Origin: JAFGKK01 sp964521085
Lineage (GTDB): Bacteria; Chloroflexota; Anaerolineae; Anaerolineales; RBG-16-64-43
DNA length: 64,000 bases
Direction: 5' to 3'
NCBI GenBank assembly: GCA_964521085.1
Contig: CAZFPL010000007.1
Coordinates: 1-64,000 of the forward strand
Of the stretch, positions 44,343 through 52,611 are shown in pieces. The notes beneath the pieces were generated by a model that saw only the letters and a list, made by a program, of their open reading frames with translations, ran no database searches and was not told the origin of the DNA. Position 1 is the stretch's first letter; every line of letters starts with the position of its first letter. The position numbers and the translations under genes are program-made.

Positions 44343-46211
44343 TCAATCTTCTTCCAAGCCGCCTTCCAACAGGTCCTTGGACCGGCCGGGTTTGCGTTTG
44401 CGCCTGGCAACCATCAGACCGGTTTCGGGATCGAATTCCACTACCGCTTTGACTTTGCCCTTCTTTTTCTTCTTCGCGCCCTTATCTTCCTCGTCCTCTT
44501 CCGATTCCTCTTCCTCTTCGCCTTCCGTTACGGCGACCGCAACGGCTTCCCCTGGAACGGCGGCTGCCTCCGTCACGCCTTCCTCGACGGCCACGGCGGC
44601 TTCTCCGGCTGCCGCGGGGGCTTCCCCGGCGGCTTGCGGCGCCTCCGCAGTTGCGGCGGCTTCCTGGGCTTTCTCCGCGGCTGCCTGTTCCGCTTCGGCT
44701 TTCTCATCCGCGCGCAGATTGAGGATGGCGCTTTCCAGCGATTCCTTCAGTTTCTCGAAATTCCGCACTCCCATTTCCGGCAGCGAAAGAATGGAATCCG
44801 GATCCAGCATAACGCGCTCGTAGGATTGACCAATCGATTCCAATCCCGCGGCCGCCAGCGCCCGGTCCAGCCCTTCCGGCAGCGGAAGCGATTCCAGGGT
44901 GCGCTCATACGCCGATGCGGGAAGGTTCTTGCGGATTTCCGCGAGCCTGCGGGTTTGCGCCTTGCGCCGGCCCTCGCGCTGTTCGGCGAGAATCTTTTCC
45001 ACCATGGTGACAAACTGATTCATGGCGGTGTAATCTTCCGGCGGGAGCGGTTTGCCTTCCGCCTTGCGTCCCAATGCGTTCTGCACCTGCTCGATCATCG
45101 CCGGCTGGGATTCCACAAACGGCGCGAGGATTTCTTCCTTGCCGAGCTTTTGGACGGCATCCGCGGCCGCTTCGGCCACGCTCTTGATATCCACCCGCCA
45201 GCCGGTCAGTTTGGCCGCCAGCCGCGCGTTGACTCCCTCGCGTCCGATGGCCAGGCTCAGTTGGTCTTCCGATACCACCACCAGCGCCGTCCGCCCGCGC
45301 ACCGGGTCGTCATCGAGGTAGACGCCTGAAACCCGCGCCGGGCTGAGGGCCTTGGCAATGAAGGAAGCCGGGTCCGGATTCCATTCGATGACGTCGATCT
45401 TCTCGTCGTGGAGTTCACGGACGATGGCTTGGATTCGGCCGCCGCGCATCCCTACGCACGCTCCGACCGGGTCGAGGTTGGGCTGCATGGCCGCCACGGC
45501 CACTTTGGAGCGCAGTCCCGGTTCGCGGGCGATGCCCTTGATCTCCACCATGCCCTGGTAGATCTCCGGCACTTCCGCCTCCAGCAGCCGGCGGAGCATG
45601 TTGCGGTCGGACCGGGAGAGGATGATCTGCGGTCCCCGGCTGGTTTTACTCACGTCCATCAGCACCGCGCGGATTCGGTCGCGCGGTTTGTAGCGTTCGG
45701 TGGGAAGCTGCTCGCGTTTGGGAAGCGCGGCTTCGGCGCGGCCCAGGCTGACCGTGATCCCCGTCGGACCGACGGATTGCACCGTGCCGTGTACGATTTC
45801 GCCCTTCCGCGCGGACCATTCTTCAAACTGCTTTTCGCGTTCCGCGTCGCGCAGTTTCTGGTGGATCTGCTGTTTGGCCGCCTGCGTGGCGATGCGGCCG
45901 AAATCCTCCGGCGTGCTGTCGACCAAAATCAGGTCGCCCAGCTCCGCTTTCGGATTGACCTTGCGCGCATCCGCCAGAGTGACTTCGGTGCGTTCGTCGG
46001 CGACGGACTCGACGACCTCCTTTTCGGCCAGGATCTGAATCGTGCCCTTGGTCAGATCCACGTTCGCTTCCACCTGTTGGGCGGTGGACGCGTTAACGGC
46101 CTTCCGGTAGGCGTTGACCATCGCCGCCTGCACAACCTGCAGGACGGCTTCGCGCGGGAGCCCGTAGTGCTCCAGCACTTCGTTGAACGCGAGCGCAAAC
46201 TCGTTTCTCAT
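44343..46211 (-). CDS. nusA: Transcription termination/antitermination factor NusA with long charged tail
   Basis: 622 residues. NusA core: N-terminal polymerase-binding domain (~1-130), S1 domain (~135-200, GEIVHGTVQSVGPTGITVSLG), two KH domains (~205-350; VGACVGMRGGRIQAIVRELHDEK and AIGREGVNARLAAKLTG). A helical segment with Ala/Glu/Arg follows. The last ~140 residues are an Ala/Glu-rich run, then an acidic EEEESEEDEEDKG patch and a Lys/Arg-rich end. NusA normally stops near 350-500 residues, so the tail is lineage-specific. Heads the nusA-infB operon. Confidence 0.95.
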   Translation of the reverse strand: MRNEFALAFNEVLEHYGLPREAVLQVVQAAMVNAYRKAVNASTAQQVEANVDLTKGTIQILAEKEVVESVADERTEVTLADARKVNPKAELGDLILVDSTPEDFGRIATQAAKQQIHQKLRDAEREKQFEEWSARKGEIVHGTVQSVGPTGITVSLGRAEAALPKREQLPTERYKPRDRIRAVLMDVSKTSRGPQIILSRSDRNMLRRLLEAEVPEIYQGMVEIKGIAREPGLRSKVAVAAMQPNLDPVGACVGMRGGRIQAIVRELHDEKIDVIEWNPDPASFIAKALSPARVSGVYLDDDPVRGRTALVVVSEDQLSLAIGREGVNARLAAKLTGWRVDIKSVAEAAADAVQKLGKEEILAPFVESQPAMIEQVQNALGRKAEGKPLPPEDYTAMNQFVTMVEKILAEQREGRRKAQTRRLAEIRKNLPASAYERTLESLPLPEGLDRALAAAGLESIGQSYERVMLDPDSILSLPEMGVRNFEKLKESLESAILNLRADEKAEAEQAAAEKAQEAAATAEAPQAAGEAPAAAGEAAVAVEEGVTEAAAVPGEAVAVAVTEGEEEEESEEDEEDKGAKKKKKGKVKAVVEFDPETGLMVARRKRKPGRSKDLLEGGLEED

Positions 46212-46260
46212 AGTGCCACTCTACTCCATGGAGGGGCAAACCCCTGCCAGAGACAAAGAA

Positions 46261-46279
46261 AAGTGGGGGTTACCCACTT
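46261..46279 (-). terminator. Weak hairpin between trxA and nusA
   Basis: AAGTGGG and CCCACTT pair over 7 bp with a 5-nt loop; on the minus strand TTCTTTG follows. It could reduce readthrough from trxA into nusA. A second small hairpin of G-C pairs lies in the nusA leader near 46232-46247. Confidence 0.45.
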
Positions 46280-46320
46280 CTCTGAAAACAATATCCGCCG
46301 AAAAAACCTGAATTATTCTA

Positions 46321-46692
46321 TCATGAGCCTTGCCCGGTGGCAAGACCGTTGCCGCCGGTGCTGATTTTGGAGAGGAAATCCACCACCGCTTCCTTAATCC
46401 GGGCTTCCGGAAGGGCGCCGACGACGCGGCTGATTTCCTTGCCCTGGTGGACCATCAGCAAGGTGGGGATTCCTTGCACGCCGAATTGCTGGGCGACTGC
46501 AGGATTGGTATCCACGTCAACTTTCACCACTGTCAGCTGGCCGTCATGCTCCACGGCAATCCGGTCCAGCGCCGGGGCGATTGCCCGGCACGGCGAACAC
46601 CAGGTTGCCCAAAAATCGACGACCACCGGCAGGGGAGATTGCAGCACCTTGGCTTGGAATTCGGCGTCGGTGACGTGGATCGGTTCGCTCAT
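46321..46692 (-). CDS. trxA: Thioredoxin with CSPC active site
   Basis: 123 residues, thioredoxin fold: PVVVDFWATWCSPCRAIAP (Cys32, Cys35), KVDVDTNPAVAQQFGVQGIPTLLM with the cis-Pro loop. The usual CGPC is CSPC, which alters redox potential in known variants. It follows two OsmC genes, so a peroxide/thiol defence group is plausible (inference). Confidence 0.95.
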   Translation of the reverse strand: MSEPIHVTDAEFQAKVLQSPLPVVVDFWATWCSPCRAIAPALDRIAVEHDGQLTVVKVDVDTNPAVAQQFGVQGIPTLLMVHQGKEISRVVGALPEARIKEAVVDFLSKISTGGNGLATGQGS

Positions 46693-46767
46693 GGAATAGA
46701 TCTCCTGACTGGGATGTGGTGGTGCGGAGTATCCGGGGTCGGAAGGATTCTCCGATGTCCGCCCTTC

Positions 46768-47199
46768 CTACACCGCCGCCTGCTCGGGCGGGGGTTGGAT
46801 TTCAAACGATGTCGTGATCTCGGCTGCGCAACGGATCGTCGCAGCCACGGAACAATATTTTTCTTGGGACAGGCGGATGGCTTGCTCCACCGCCGATGGC
46901 TCCAGATTCTTCCCGCGCAGCAGAAAACGCATATGGATCTTCCGGAACGTCCACGGTGGTTCCGCTTCCTGGATCCCCTCCACCCGGACTTCCATTCCCT
47001 CCGGGGGCTGGCGTTTCTTGTTCAGGATCTCGATCACGTCGACCGATGCGCATGAAGCCAGGCCAAGCAGGAGTAAATCCGATGGCTTAACTCCGGTGCC
47101 GTTGGCTTCGTCGGACGAGGAAAGGACGATCGAATGCCGGGTGCTGTCGGTCCCGACGAAGGTTTTCCCGCGCAGCCAATCCAACCGGACTTCACTCAT
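46768..47199 (-). CDS. OsmC-family protein (second of two)
   Basis: 143 residues from ATG 47199, overlapping the stop of the upstream paralog (ATGA). OsmC/Ohr fold with the two redox cysteines: GLASCASVDVIEIL and EKYCSVAATI. The long N-terminal reading frame up to 47280 is read-through of the neighbour. Members of this family reduce organic hydroperoxides. Two tandem copies in one message suggest recent duplication or a heterodimer. Confidence 0.92.
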   Translation of the reverse strand: MSEVRLDWLRGKTFVGTDSTRHSIVLSSSDEANGTGVKPSDLLLLGLASCASVDVIEILNKKRQPPEGMEVRVEGIQEAEPPWTFRKIHMRFLLRGKNLEPSAVEQAIRLSQEKYCSVAATIRCAAEITTSFEIQPPPEQAAV

Positions 47200-47630
47200 G
47201 CGGATCCTTCTTTGCCCGCAACGATCCGGAAGGATGTGCGAATGGGAGCGGAGCGTGCGAGCATCCCGCCCACCGAACAATACTTGTCCATCGAAAGTCC
47301 TATCGCCCGCGCCACCGCTTCCGCGGAAAGGTCCGCGCCGGCAAGGACGTATTCTAATTCGATCTGTGTATACACTCTAGGGTGATCTTCGGCGCGCGTT
47401 CCATGCACGCGGATGTCCATCGACTCCACCCGCTGGCGCTTTTTCTCCAGGATGCTGGCCACATCCATCCCCGTGCATCCGGCGAGCGCCATCAACACCA
47501 TTTCCATCGGCGTGAGATAGGCTTTCTCCGAAGGCGGATCCATCCGCACGGAGACTCCCTGCGCATTTACGGCTTCAAACCCGAGTCTGCCCTTCCAGCG
47601 GGCGGAAATTTCAGTCTCTTTCTCGGCCAT
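47196..47630 (-). CDS. OsmC-family protein (first of two)
   Basis: 144 residues from ATG 47630 (GGAG upstream). Redox cysteines are in LMALAGCTGMDVASILEKKR and DKYCSVGGML. Similarity to the second copy runs through the length but identity looks moderate, so the duplication is old. First gene of a short group with the second OsmC and thioredoxin; a hydroperoxide-reducing role with thioredoxin as donor is plausible. Confidence 0.92.
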   Translation of the reverse strand: MAEKETEISARWKGRLGFEAVNAQGVSVRMDPPSEKAYLTPMEMVLMALAGCTGMDVASILEKKRQRVESMDIRVHGTRAEDHPRVYTQIELEYVLAGADLSAEAVARAIGLSMDKYCSVGGMLARSAPIRTSFRIVAGKEGSA

Positions 47631-47836
47631 ACGATCTCCAATGGTTTCGAGTATATCACTGCTTGTGGATGGAATACGGGCATGTTCGGTCGATTTGTTT
47701 GATATTTTCCAACGAGACGACAAGCAGGGGATTGCTCTACACCACGGGAGGGATCCTTAAGCGGGAACCGTTGCAGTATAATCTCCCCGCGGGCTTCGGT
47801 TGCCTGGAATTCCAAGCCGCGCGTTCGAGTTATTGC

Positions 47837-48595
47837 ATGCAAACCTCCGCCTACACCGTTCAACTCCCCGTTTTTGAAGGCCCGCTGGATCTGCTGCTGC
47901 ATTTAATCGAGCGCGCAGAGCTCGATATCACCCGCGTGGCTCTGGCGCAGGTGACGGACCAGTTCCTGGCCGCTCTTCATGGGATGGAGGATCGACGCAT
48001 GGACGTGGCGGCGGCTTTCATCGTGATCGCCTCCAGACTCCTGCAAATTAAAAGCGAAGCGTTGCTTCCCCGTCCGCCCGAGCGGGAGGTGGGGGAGGAG
48101 GATCCGGGCGAGGCATTGGCCAGGCAATTGCGGCTGTACAAGCAATTTAAGGATGTGGCGCTGCTGTTACACCGGCGGGATGAAGACGGACTTCACACCT
48201 TTTTACGCATGGCGCCTCCCCCCAAAATTCCTCCCCGCTTGGATTGGAGCCGGATATCCCTCGGCGCGCTGAAGAAGGCGGCCGAATTGGTGCTGGCCGT
48301 GCGCCCGGAACCGCCGCCGCTCGGGTCGATGGTGACCGCGCCAACGGTTACCATCCGCGACCAGATCCACCGCATTGTGGACAGCATCCGCAGCGAAGGG
48401 CGCGCGGTCTTCCAGCGCCTGATGCGGGGCGTGCAGACCCGGATCGAGGTGGTGGTGGCCTTCCTGGCGATGCTGGAATTGGTGAAGCGGCGCCACGTCA
48501 TCGCGCGCCAATCCGACCTTTTCGGCGAGATTGAGATCGTCCCCACCGAGACCTTCACCGACGAAACCGATTTCGACCTCGAGTTCGGCGAGTGA
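47837..48595 (+). CDS. scpA: Segregation and condensation protein A
   Basis: 252 residues; kleisin that closes the SMC-ScpAB ring on DNA. N-terminal FEGPLDLLLHLIERAELDI is diagnostic, with the C-terminal winged helix near VVAFLAMLELVKRRHVIARQ. ATG 47837 is chosen; the frame to 47663 has no homology. A TATAAT at 47777-47782 is a candidate promoter, without a clear -35. ScpB is not next door; mutL follows immediately. Confidence 0.93.
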   Translation: MQTSAYTVQLPVFEGPLDLLLHLIERAELDITRVALAQVTDQFLAALHGMEDRRMDVAAAFIVIASRLLQIKSEALLPRPPEREVGEEDPGEALARQLRLYKQFKDVALLLHRRDEDGLHTFLRMAPPPKIPPRLDWSRISLGALKKAAELVLAVRPEPPPLGSMVTAPTVTIRDQIHRIVDSIRSEGRAVFQRLMRGVQTRIEVVVAFLAMLELVKRRHVIARQSDLFGEIEIVPTETFTDETDFDLEFGE

Positions 48596-48597
48596 AA

Positions 48598-50331
48598 ATG
48601 GGGATTCGCATCCTCCCTCCCCAGATCGCCTCGCAAATCGCCGCCGGCGAAGTGGTGGAACGGCCGGCGTCGGTGGTCAAGGAACTGGTTGAAAACTCCC
48701 TCGATTCGCATGCGCGGACCGTTTCGATCGAAACGGAAGACGGCGGAAGCCGGAAGATCATCGTCGCCGACGACGGCGACGGGATCGCACCGGACGAGAT
48801 TGCCCTCGCACTGGCCCGGCACGCCACCAGCAAACTTACCTCCATCGAAGATTTGAATTCGATACGGACGCTTGGATTTCGCGGCGAGGCGTTGGCATCC
48901 ATCGCGGCGGTGGCCCGGGTGAATTTGGTGAGCCGAAGCCGTTCGCAATCCCAGGGGATGCGTCTTGCGGCGGAAAACGGCCGCGTGGGAAAACCGGTTT
49001 CGGTCGGAGCGGCGCAGGGGACCGTAGTCACGGTTGAAGATCTCTTCTTCAACGTGCCCGCGCGGCGGAAGTTTTTAAAAAGCCCGACCACCGAACGGCG
49101 CCTGATCGACTCGCTCGCCGCGCGATTTGCGCTGGCATATCCCGAAGTCCGTTTCCGGCTGACCCAGGATGGGCGCGAGACCTTCTCCGCAAACGGGAGC
49201 GGCGACCGGCGGGAGGTGCTGGCGGCGGTGTTCGGCCTGGATGCGGCACAACGGATGATCGATCTTTCGGCAACGGACCTGGAAGGACCGGTGCAGGTCA
49301 GCGGTTACATCAATCCGACCGATCTCTCGCGCTCCAACCGCAAAGACATCCTGCTGTTCGTCAACGGGCGTTCGATTTCCGATCCGGCGCTGACCACCGC
49401 GGTGGTCCAGGCCTATCACACCCTGCTGATGGTCGGGCGCTATCCATTCGGCGCGGTCTTCATCGAGATGCCGCCGGAGGATGTGGACGTCAACGTGCAT
49501 CCGGCAAAGGCCGAGGTGAGGTTTTGCGCGCCGGACGCCGTTTTCTCGGCGGTTCAGCGCGCGGTCAGGCAGGCGCTCCTGGGCAGCGCGCCCGTCGCTG
49601 GGATACCGGCCGCGGCGCCTTGGCCGGCGCGGTCTTGGCAAACCGAACGCAGAGGGATCCCCGGTCCGGATTGGAAGCTCGACCACCAACCCCTATCCGA
49701 TGTGCCGGACTCCCCGCAAGCGGCCGCCGGTGCGCCTCCCGGCCTCGCGCCGGGAGAAATTCCGCTTCTCCGGCCGATCGGGCAAATCGGCGCAGCCTAT
49801 CTGGTTGCGGAAGGTCCGGACGGCCTGTATCTGATCGACCAGCATGCCGCCCACGAACGCGTGCTTTTCGAGGCCATGCAACGGGAGCAATCGGGCGCGC
49901 ACATCTCCCAAAGGCTGCTCTCTCCGGAAGTGGTCGAACTGTCCACAGCGCAGGCGTCGGCGCTTTCCGGTCAGATGGATCTGTTGCGGCACATCGGGTT
50001 CGATGTGGAATCGTTCGGCGGCGCGTCGTTCCGCGTCCGGTCGATCCCGCAGTTGCTTGGCGCGCTTCGGCCGGCGGATGCGCTGCGGGCCGTAGTGGAG
50101 GATTTCGAAGAGGATGAAACCCCATTGGCGGCGGAAGACGAAGCGCGGTTGATCGCGCGGGTTTGTAAACGCGCCGCCGTTAAGGCGGGCCAGACCCTCG
50201 GAGCGGAGGAACAGGCGGCGCTGATCCGCGCGCTGGAGCAGTGCCAATCCCCCCGGACCTGCCCGCACGGCCGTCCGACGATGATCCACCTGCCGATGGA
50301 TCTTCTCGCGAGACGGTTTGGGAGGAAGTAG
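48598..50331 (+). CDS. mutL: DNA mismatch repair protein MutL
   Basis: 577 residues from ATG 48598 (GTG at 48592, overlapping the scpA stop, is possible). GHKL ATPase motifs: VENSLDSHA, DDGDGI, GFRGEALASIAAVARV. Linker Pro-rich. The C-terminal domain carries the metal-binding endonuclease motif DQHAAHERVLFE (from Asp414) and CPHGRP, so it is the nicking type found where MutH is absent. No mutS in the window. Confidence 0.95.
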   Translation: MGIRILPPQIASQIAAGEVVERPASVVKELVENSLDSHARTVSIETEDGGSRKIIVADDGDGIAPDEIALALARHATSKLTSIEDLNSIRTLGFRGEALASIAAVARVNLVSRSRSQSQGMRLAAENGRVGKPVSVGAAQGTVVTVEDLFFNVPARRKFLKSPTTERRLIDSLAARFALAYPEVRFRLTQDGRETFSANGSGDRREVLAAVFGLDAAQRMIDLSATDLEGPVQVSGYINPTDLSRSNRKDILLFVNGRSISDPALTTAVVQAYHTLLMVGRYPFGAVFIEMPPEDVDVNVHPAKAEVRFCAPDAVFSAVQRAVRQALLGSAPVAGIPAAAPWPARSWQTERRGIPGPDWKLDHQPLSDVPDSPQAAAGAPPGLAPGEIPLLRPIGQIGAAYLVAEGPDGLYLIDQHAAHERVLFEAMQREQSGAHISQRLLSPEVVELSTAQASALSGQMDLLRHIGFDVESFGGASFRVRSIPQLLGALRPADALRAVVEDFEEDETPLAAEDEARLIARVCKRAAVKAGQTLGAEEQAALIRALEQCQSPRTCPHGRPTMIHLPMDLLARRFGRK

Positions 50332-50340
50332 GATCGAACC

Positions 50341-51243
50341 ATGCCCGCCGGAACAAAGGTGATCGTCGGGATCGGGGAAATTCTGTGGGACGTATTTCCA
50401 TCCGGCAGACGGCTGGGAGGAGCGCCCGCGAATTTCGTCTATCAGGTCCGGGAAGTCGGCGGCGATGGGATACAGCCGCTGATGGTTTCCTGTGTCGGGG
50501 CGGACGAACCCGGCCGAGAAATCCTCTCCCGCTGGGAAAAACTTTCGCTAAGCGAAGAATTTATCGAGGTGGACGCACATCACCCGACCGGAATCGTGAC
50601 CGTGGCGGTCGGACCGCAGGGGAAACCGGTTTATGACATCGCGAGGAACGCCGCTTGGGATTTTCTTCCCGAGAGCCCGCAACTACGGGAACTCGCGGCG
50701 ACGGCGGATGCCGTATGCTTTGGAACGCTGGCGCAGAGGACACCGAAATCCCGCAAATCCATCCAGAATTTTCTCCGCCAAGTCGAGACCGGAGCATTAC
50801 GCATTTTGGATATCAATCTGCGAGAACCTTTTTTTTCCAAGAGCGTCGTGGAAGAATCCCTTTCACTGGCCAATGTGCTGAAGATGAACGCGGAGGAATT
50901 GCGCATCCTGGCGGTTTTTTATTCACTCTCCGGCGGGGAGCAGGCGGTCATCGCAGCCTTGATGCGGCGTTTCGCGCTCCAACTGGTGGCTCTCACCAAG
51001 GAGGACAAGGGGAGTGAGCTGTTTTCTGCAAATCAACACTCCGTGCACGGGGGATATCCGGTGACGGTTGTGGATACGGTTGGGGCGGGAGACGCCTTCA
51101 CCGCGGCTCTCGCGGTGGGGATGCTCAACCGGTTCGCCCTCGGGAAAATGAACGATTGCGCCAATCGCGTGGCGTCCTACGTATGCACACAACCCGGCGC
51201 CATGCCGGAGATTCCGGAGGAGATAAAAACATTATTCCGGTAG
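50341..51243 (+). CDS. PfkB-family carbohydrate kinase
   Basis: 300 residues, ribokinase fold. N-terminal GGAPANFVYQVREVG is the sugar-binding signature, and DTVGAGDAFTAALAVG contains the catalytic Asp251 and anion hole. The pattern near the start (WDVFPSGRRLGGAPANF) is that of fructokinase-like members, so fructose is a possible substrate, but this is not certain. 9 bases downstream of mutL, with its own AGGA site. Confidence 0.9.
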   Translation: MPAGTKVIVGIGEILWDVFPSGRRLGGAPANFVYQVREVGGDGIQPLMVSCVGADEPGREILSRWEKLSLSEEFIEVDAHHPTGIVTVAVGPQGKPVYDIARNAAWDFLPESPQLRELAATADAVCFGTLAQRTPKSRKSIQNFLRQVETGALRILDINLREPFFSKSVVEESLSLANVLKMNAEELRILAVFYSLSGGEQAVIAALMRRFALQLVALTKEDKGSELFSANQHSVHGGYPVTVVDTVGAGDAFTAALAVGMLNRFALGKMNDCANRVASYVCTQPGAMPEIPEEIKTLFR

Positions 51244-51267
51244 GAGCAACAATCATAAAGGAAGATC

Positions 51268-51356
51268 GTCATGCCGGCGTGTTCGTGGCAGGCATCCAGG
51301 AATTTTGGCGGGTATTCCCGGGAACTTGTTCCGGATCCCCGCTTTCACGGGGATGA
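51268..51356. repeat. Pair of oppositely oriented REP-like palindromes
   Basis: Unit 1 GTCATGCC...GGCATCCAG (51268-51299) and unit 2 GGATCCCCG...CGGGGATGAC (51333-51357) face each other across 33 bases. Unit 2 has a perfect 7-bp stem (51335-51341 with 51348-51354). The pair is an inverted repeat of the same dispersed palindrome type as at 33754 and lies between convergent genes. Confidence 0.6.
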
Positions 51357-51364
51357 CGGATAAA

Positions 51365-51394
51365 AAAATTCCCGGATATCCATCCGGGAATTTT
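51365..51394. terminator. Strong terminator of the recG-coaD operon
   Basis: AAAATTCCCGGAT and ATCCGGGAATTTT form a perfect 13-bp stem with loop ATCC. The minus strand continues TTTTTTTATCC, so it is best placed to end the long minus-strand operon, but also stops the pfkB transcript. Confidence 0.9.
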
Positions 51395-51426
51395 GGTTAT
51401 TCTCATCCGCAATAACCCGCGAAAGG

Positions 51427-51888
51427 TTATTCTTCCCCGACCGCCTTTTCCTCATTCATTTTCGCGATCCCATTGCGGACCTGCTGAAGCAAGCGGCTCA
51501 TCTCGGCTTCCAACCGGGAAAGGGATTCCAGAACGTAATCGTCCGCCTCGCTGCGGATGCCGGCGGCGTCCTCGCGCGCCTGCTGGACGATCTGCTCGGC
51601 GCGGGTTTCGGCAGCCGAGGTGATCGAATCGCGCTGAACCAGGGATTCCACCCGCTCGCGCGCGATGTTCACCGTGCGCTGCGCCTCCTCCTGGGCCTGC
51701 GCGAGGTATCGATCCTTCTGGGTCACAACCTGTTGCGCTTTTTTTACTTCATCGGGGATGGCAATCCGCAACTGGTCGATCAGTTCGAGGAATCGTTCCT
51801 CGTTGACCGCCGTCTCGTTGGTCAGGGGGATATGAAATCCGCTGTTGAACAATTCCTCCAACCGGTCTACCAGGTGAAGGATGTCCAT
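51427..51888 (-). CDS. Coiled-coil protein, DivIVA- or ATP-synthase-b-like
   Basis: 153 residues, hydrophilic and helical. A short N-terminal segment with LEELFNSGFHIPL is followed by a coiled coil of ~110 residues with charged heptads (VTQKDRYLAQAQEEAQRTVN, ARERVESLVQRDSITSAAETR) and an acidic tail. DivIVA-like septum/pole scaffolds or filament proteins have this shape, but no membrane-binding motif is visible. Last gene of the asp23-fakA-recG-coaD operon, 108 bases behind coaD. Function unknown. Confidence 0.75.
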   Translation of the reverse strand: MDILHLVDRLEELFNSGFHIPLTNETAVNEERFLELIDQLRIAIPDEVKKAQQVVTQKDRYLAQAQEEAQRTVNIARERVESLVQRDSITSAAETRAEQIVQQAREDAAGIRSEADDYVLESLSRLEAEMSRLLQQVRNGIAKMNEEKAVGEE

Positions 51889-51996
51889 CTATGCCTCCGT
51901 TGACCGCGGGCCAAGCGCCAGGCGGCGACGGGATAGGGTGCAAAATCCATACCGAGCGTACACCGAAGCGCCTTTTCCGTCAATTCGGCCCGCTGA

Positions 51997-52530
51997 CTAA
52001 TCCCGAAGCGAGGTAAGCGGCACGACGCGCGGTCCGTCCTCGCCGAGATCCTTGAACCTCCGGACAACCGCTTCCGCCACGTGTTGGGGGACCATGCTGC
52101 TGATGTCGCCGCCCAGCGATGCGATCTCGCGCACGGTGGAGGAGGACAGGAACGAGTGCGCTTCGCTGGTGATCAGGGCAACCACCTCGATTTCCGGCGC
52201 CAGGCGGTGGTTCGCCAGCGCCATGCGGAACTCGTGTTCGAAATCCGAAAACACCCGCAGCCCGCGGACGATCACCTGGGCGTCGATTTTCTGGCACAAG
52301 GCGACGGTCAGGCTTCGATAGCCGATCACTTTGAATTGGGGCTGGCCGTCGAAGGTCTTCCGGGCCAGTTCAATGCGTTCTTCGGGGCTGAAGAGCAGGT
52401 TCTTTAACGGGCGGTCGTAGACGGCGATCACTATTTCCTGGAACAAACGCGCCGCCCGCTGGGCAATATCGATGTGCCCGTAATGGATCGGATCGAACGT
52501 GCCTGGAAAAATGGCTCGGACCATATTCAT
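51997..52530 (-). CDS. coaD: Phosphopantetheine adenylyltransferase
   Basis: 177 residues. Converts 4'-phosphopantetheine and ATP to dephospho-CoA. HIGH-type motif FPGTFDPIHYGHIDI, then VRGLRVFSDFEHEFRMALANH and SFLSSSTVREIASLGG, the ISSS-like C-terminal motif. ATG 52530 or 52524 are both possible. Works just before CoaE, whose gene lies far off at 9.1 kb. Downstream of recG with 81 bases between. Confidence 0.95.
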   Translation of the reverse strand: MNMVRAIFPGTFDPIHYGHIDIAQRAARLFQEIVIAVYDRPLKNLLFSPEERIELARKTFDGQPQFKVIGYRSLTVALCQKIDAQVIVRGLRVFSDFEHEFRMALANHRLAPEIEVVALITSEAHSFLSSSTVREIASLGGDISSMVPQHVAEAVVRRFKDLGEDGPRVVPLTSLRD

Positions 52531-52611
52531 CCCTTCTGTTCTACGAAACGCCTTTCCGTTCCTCCCGGAGGTTTTCCCGCTGCCGCCGGTGGAAAGCGCG
52601 TCGGAAAAGAC

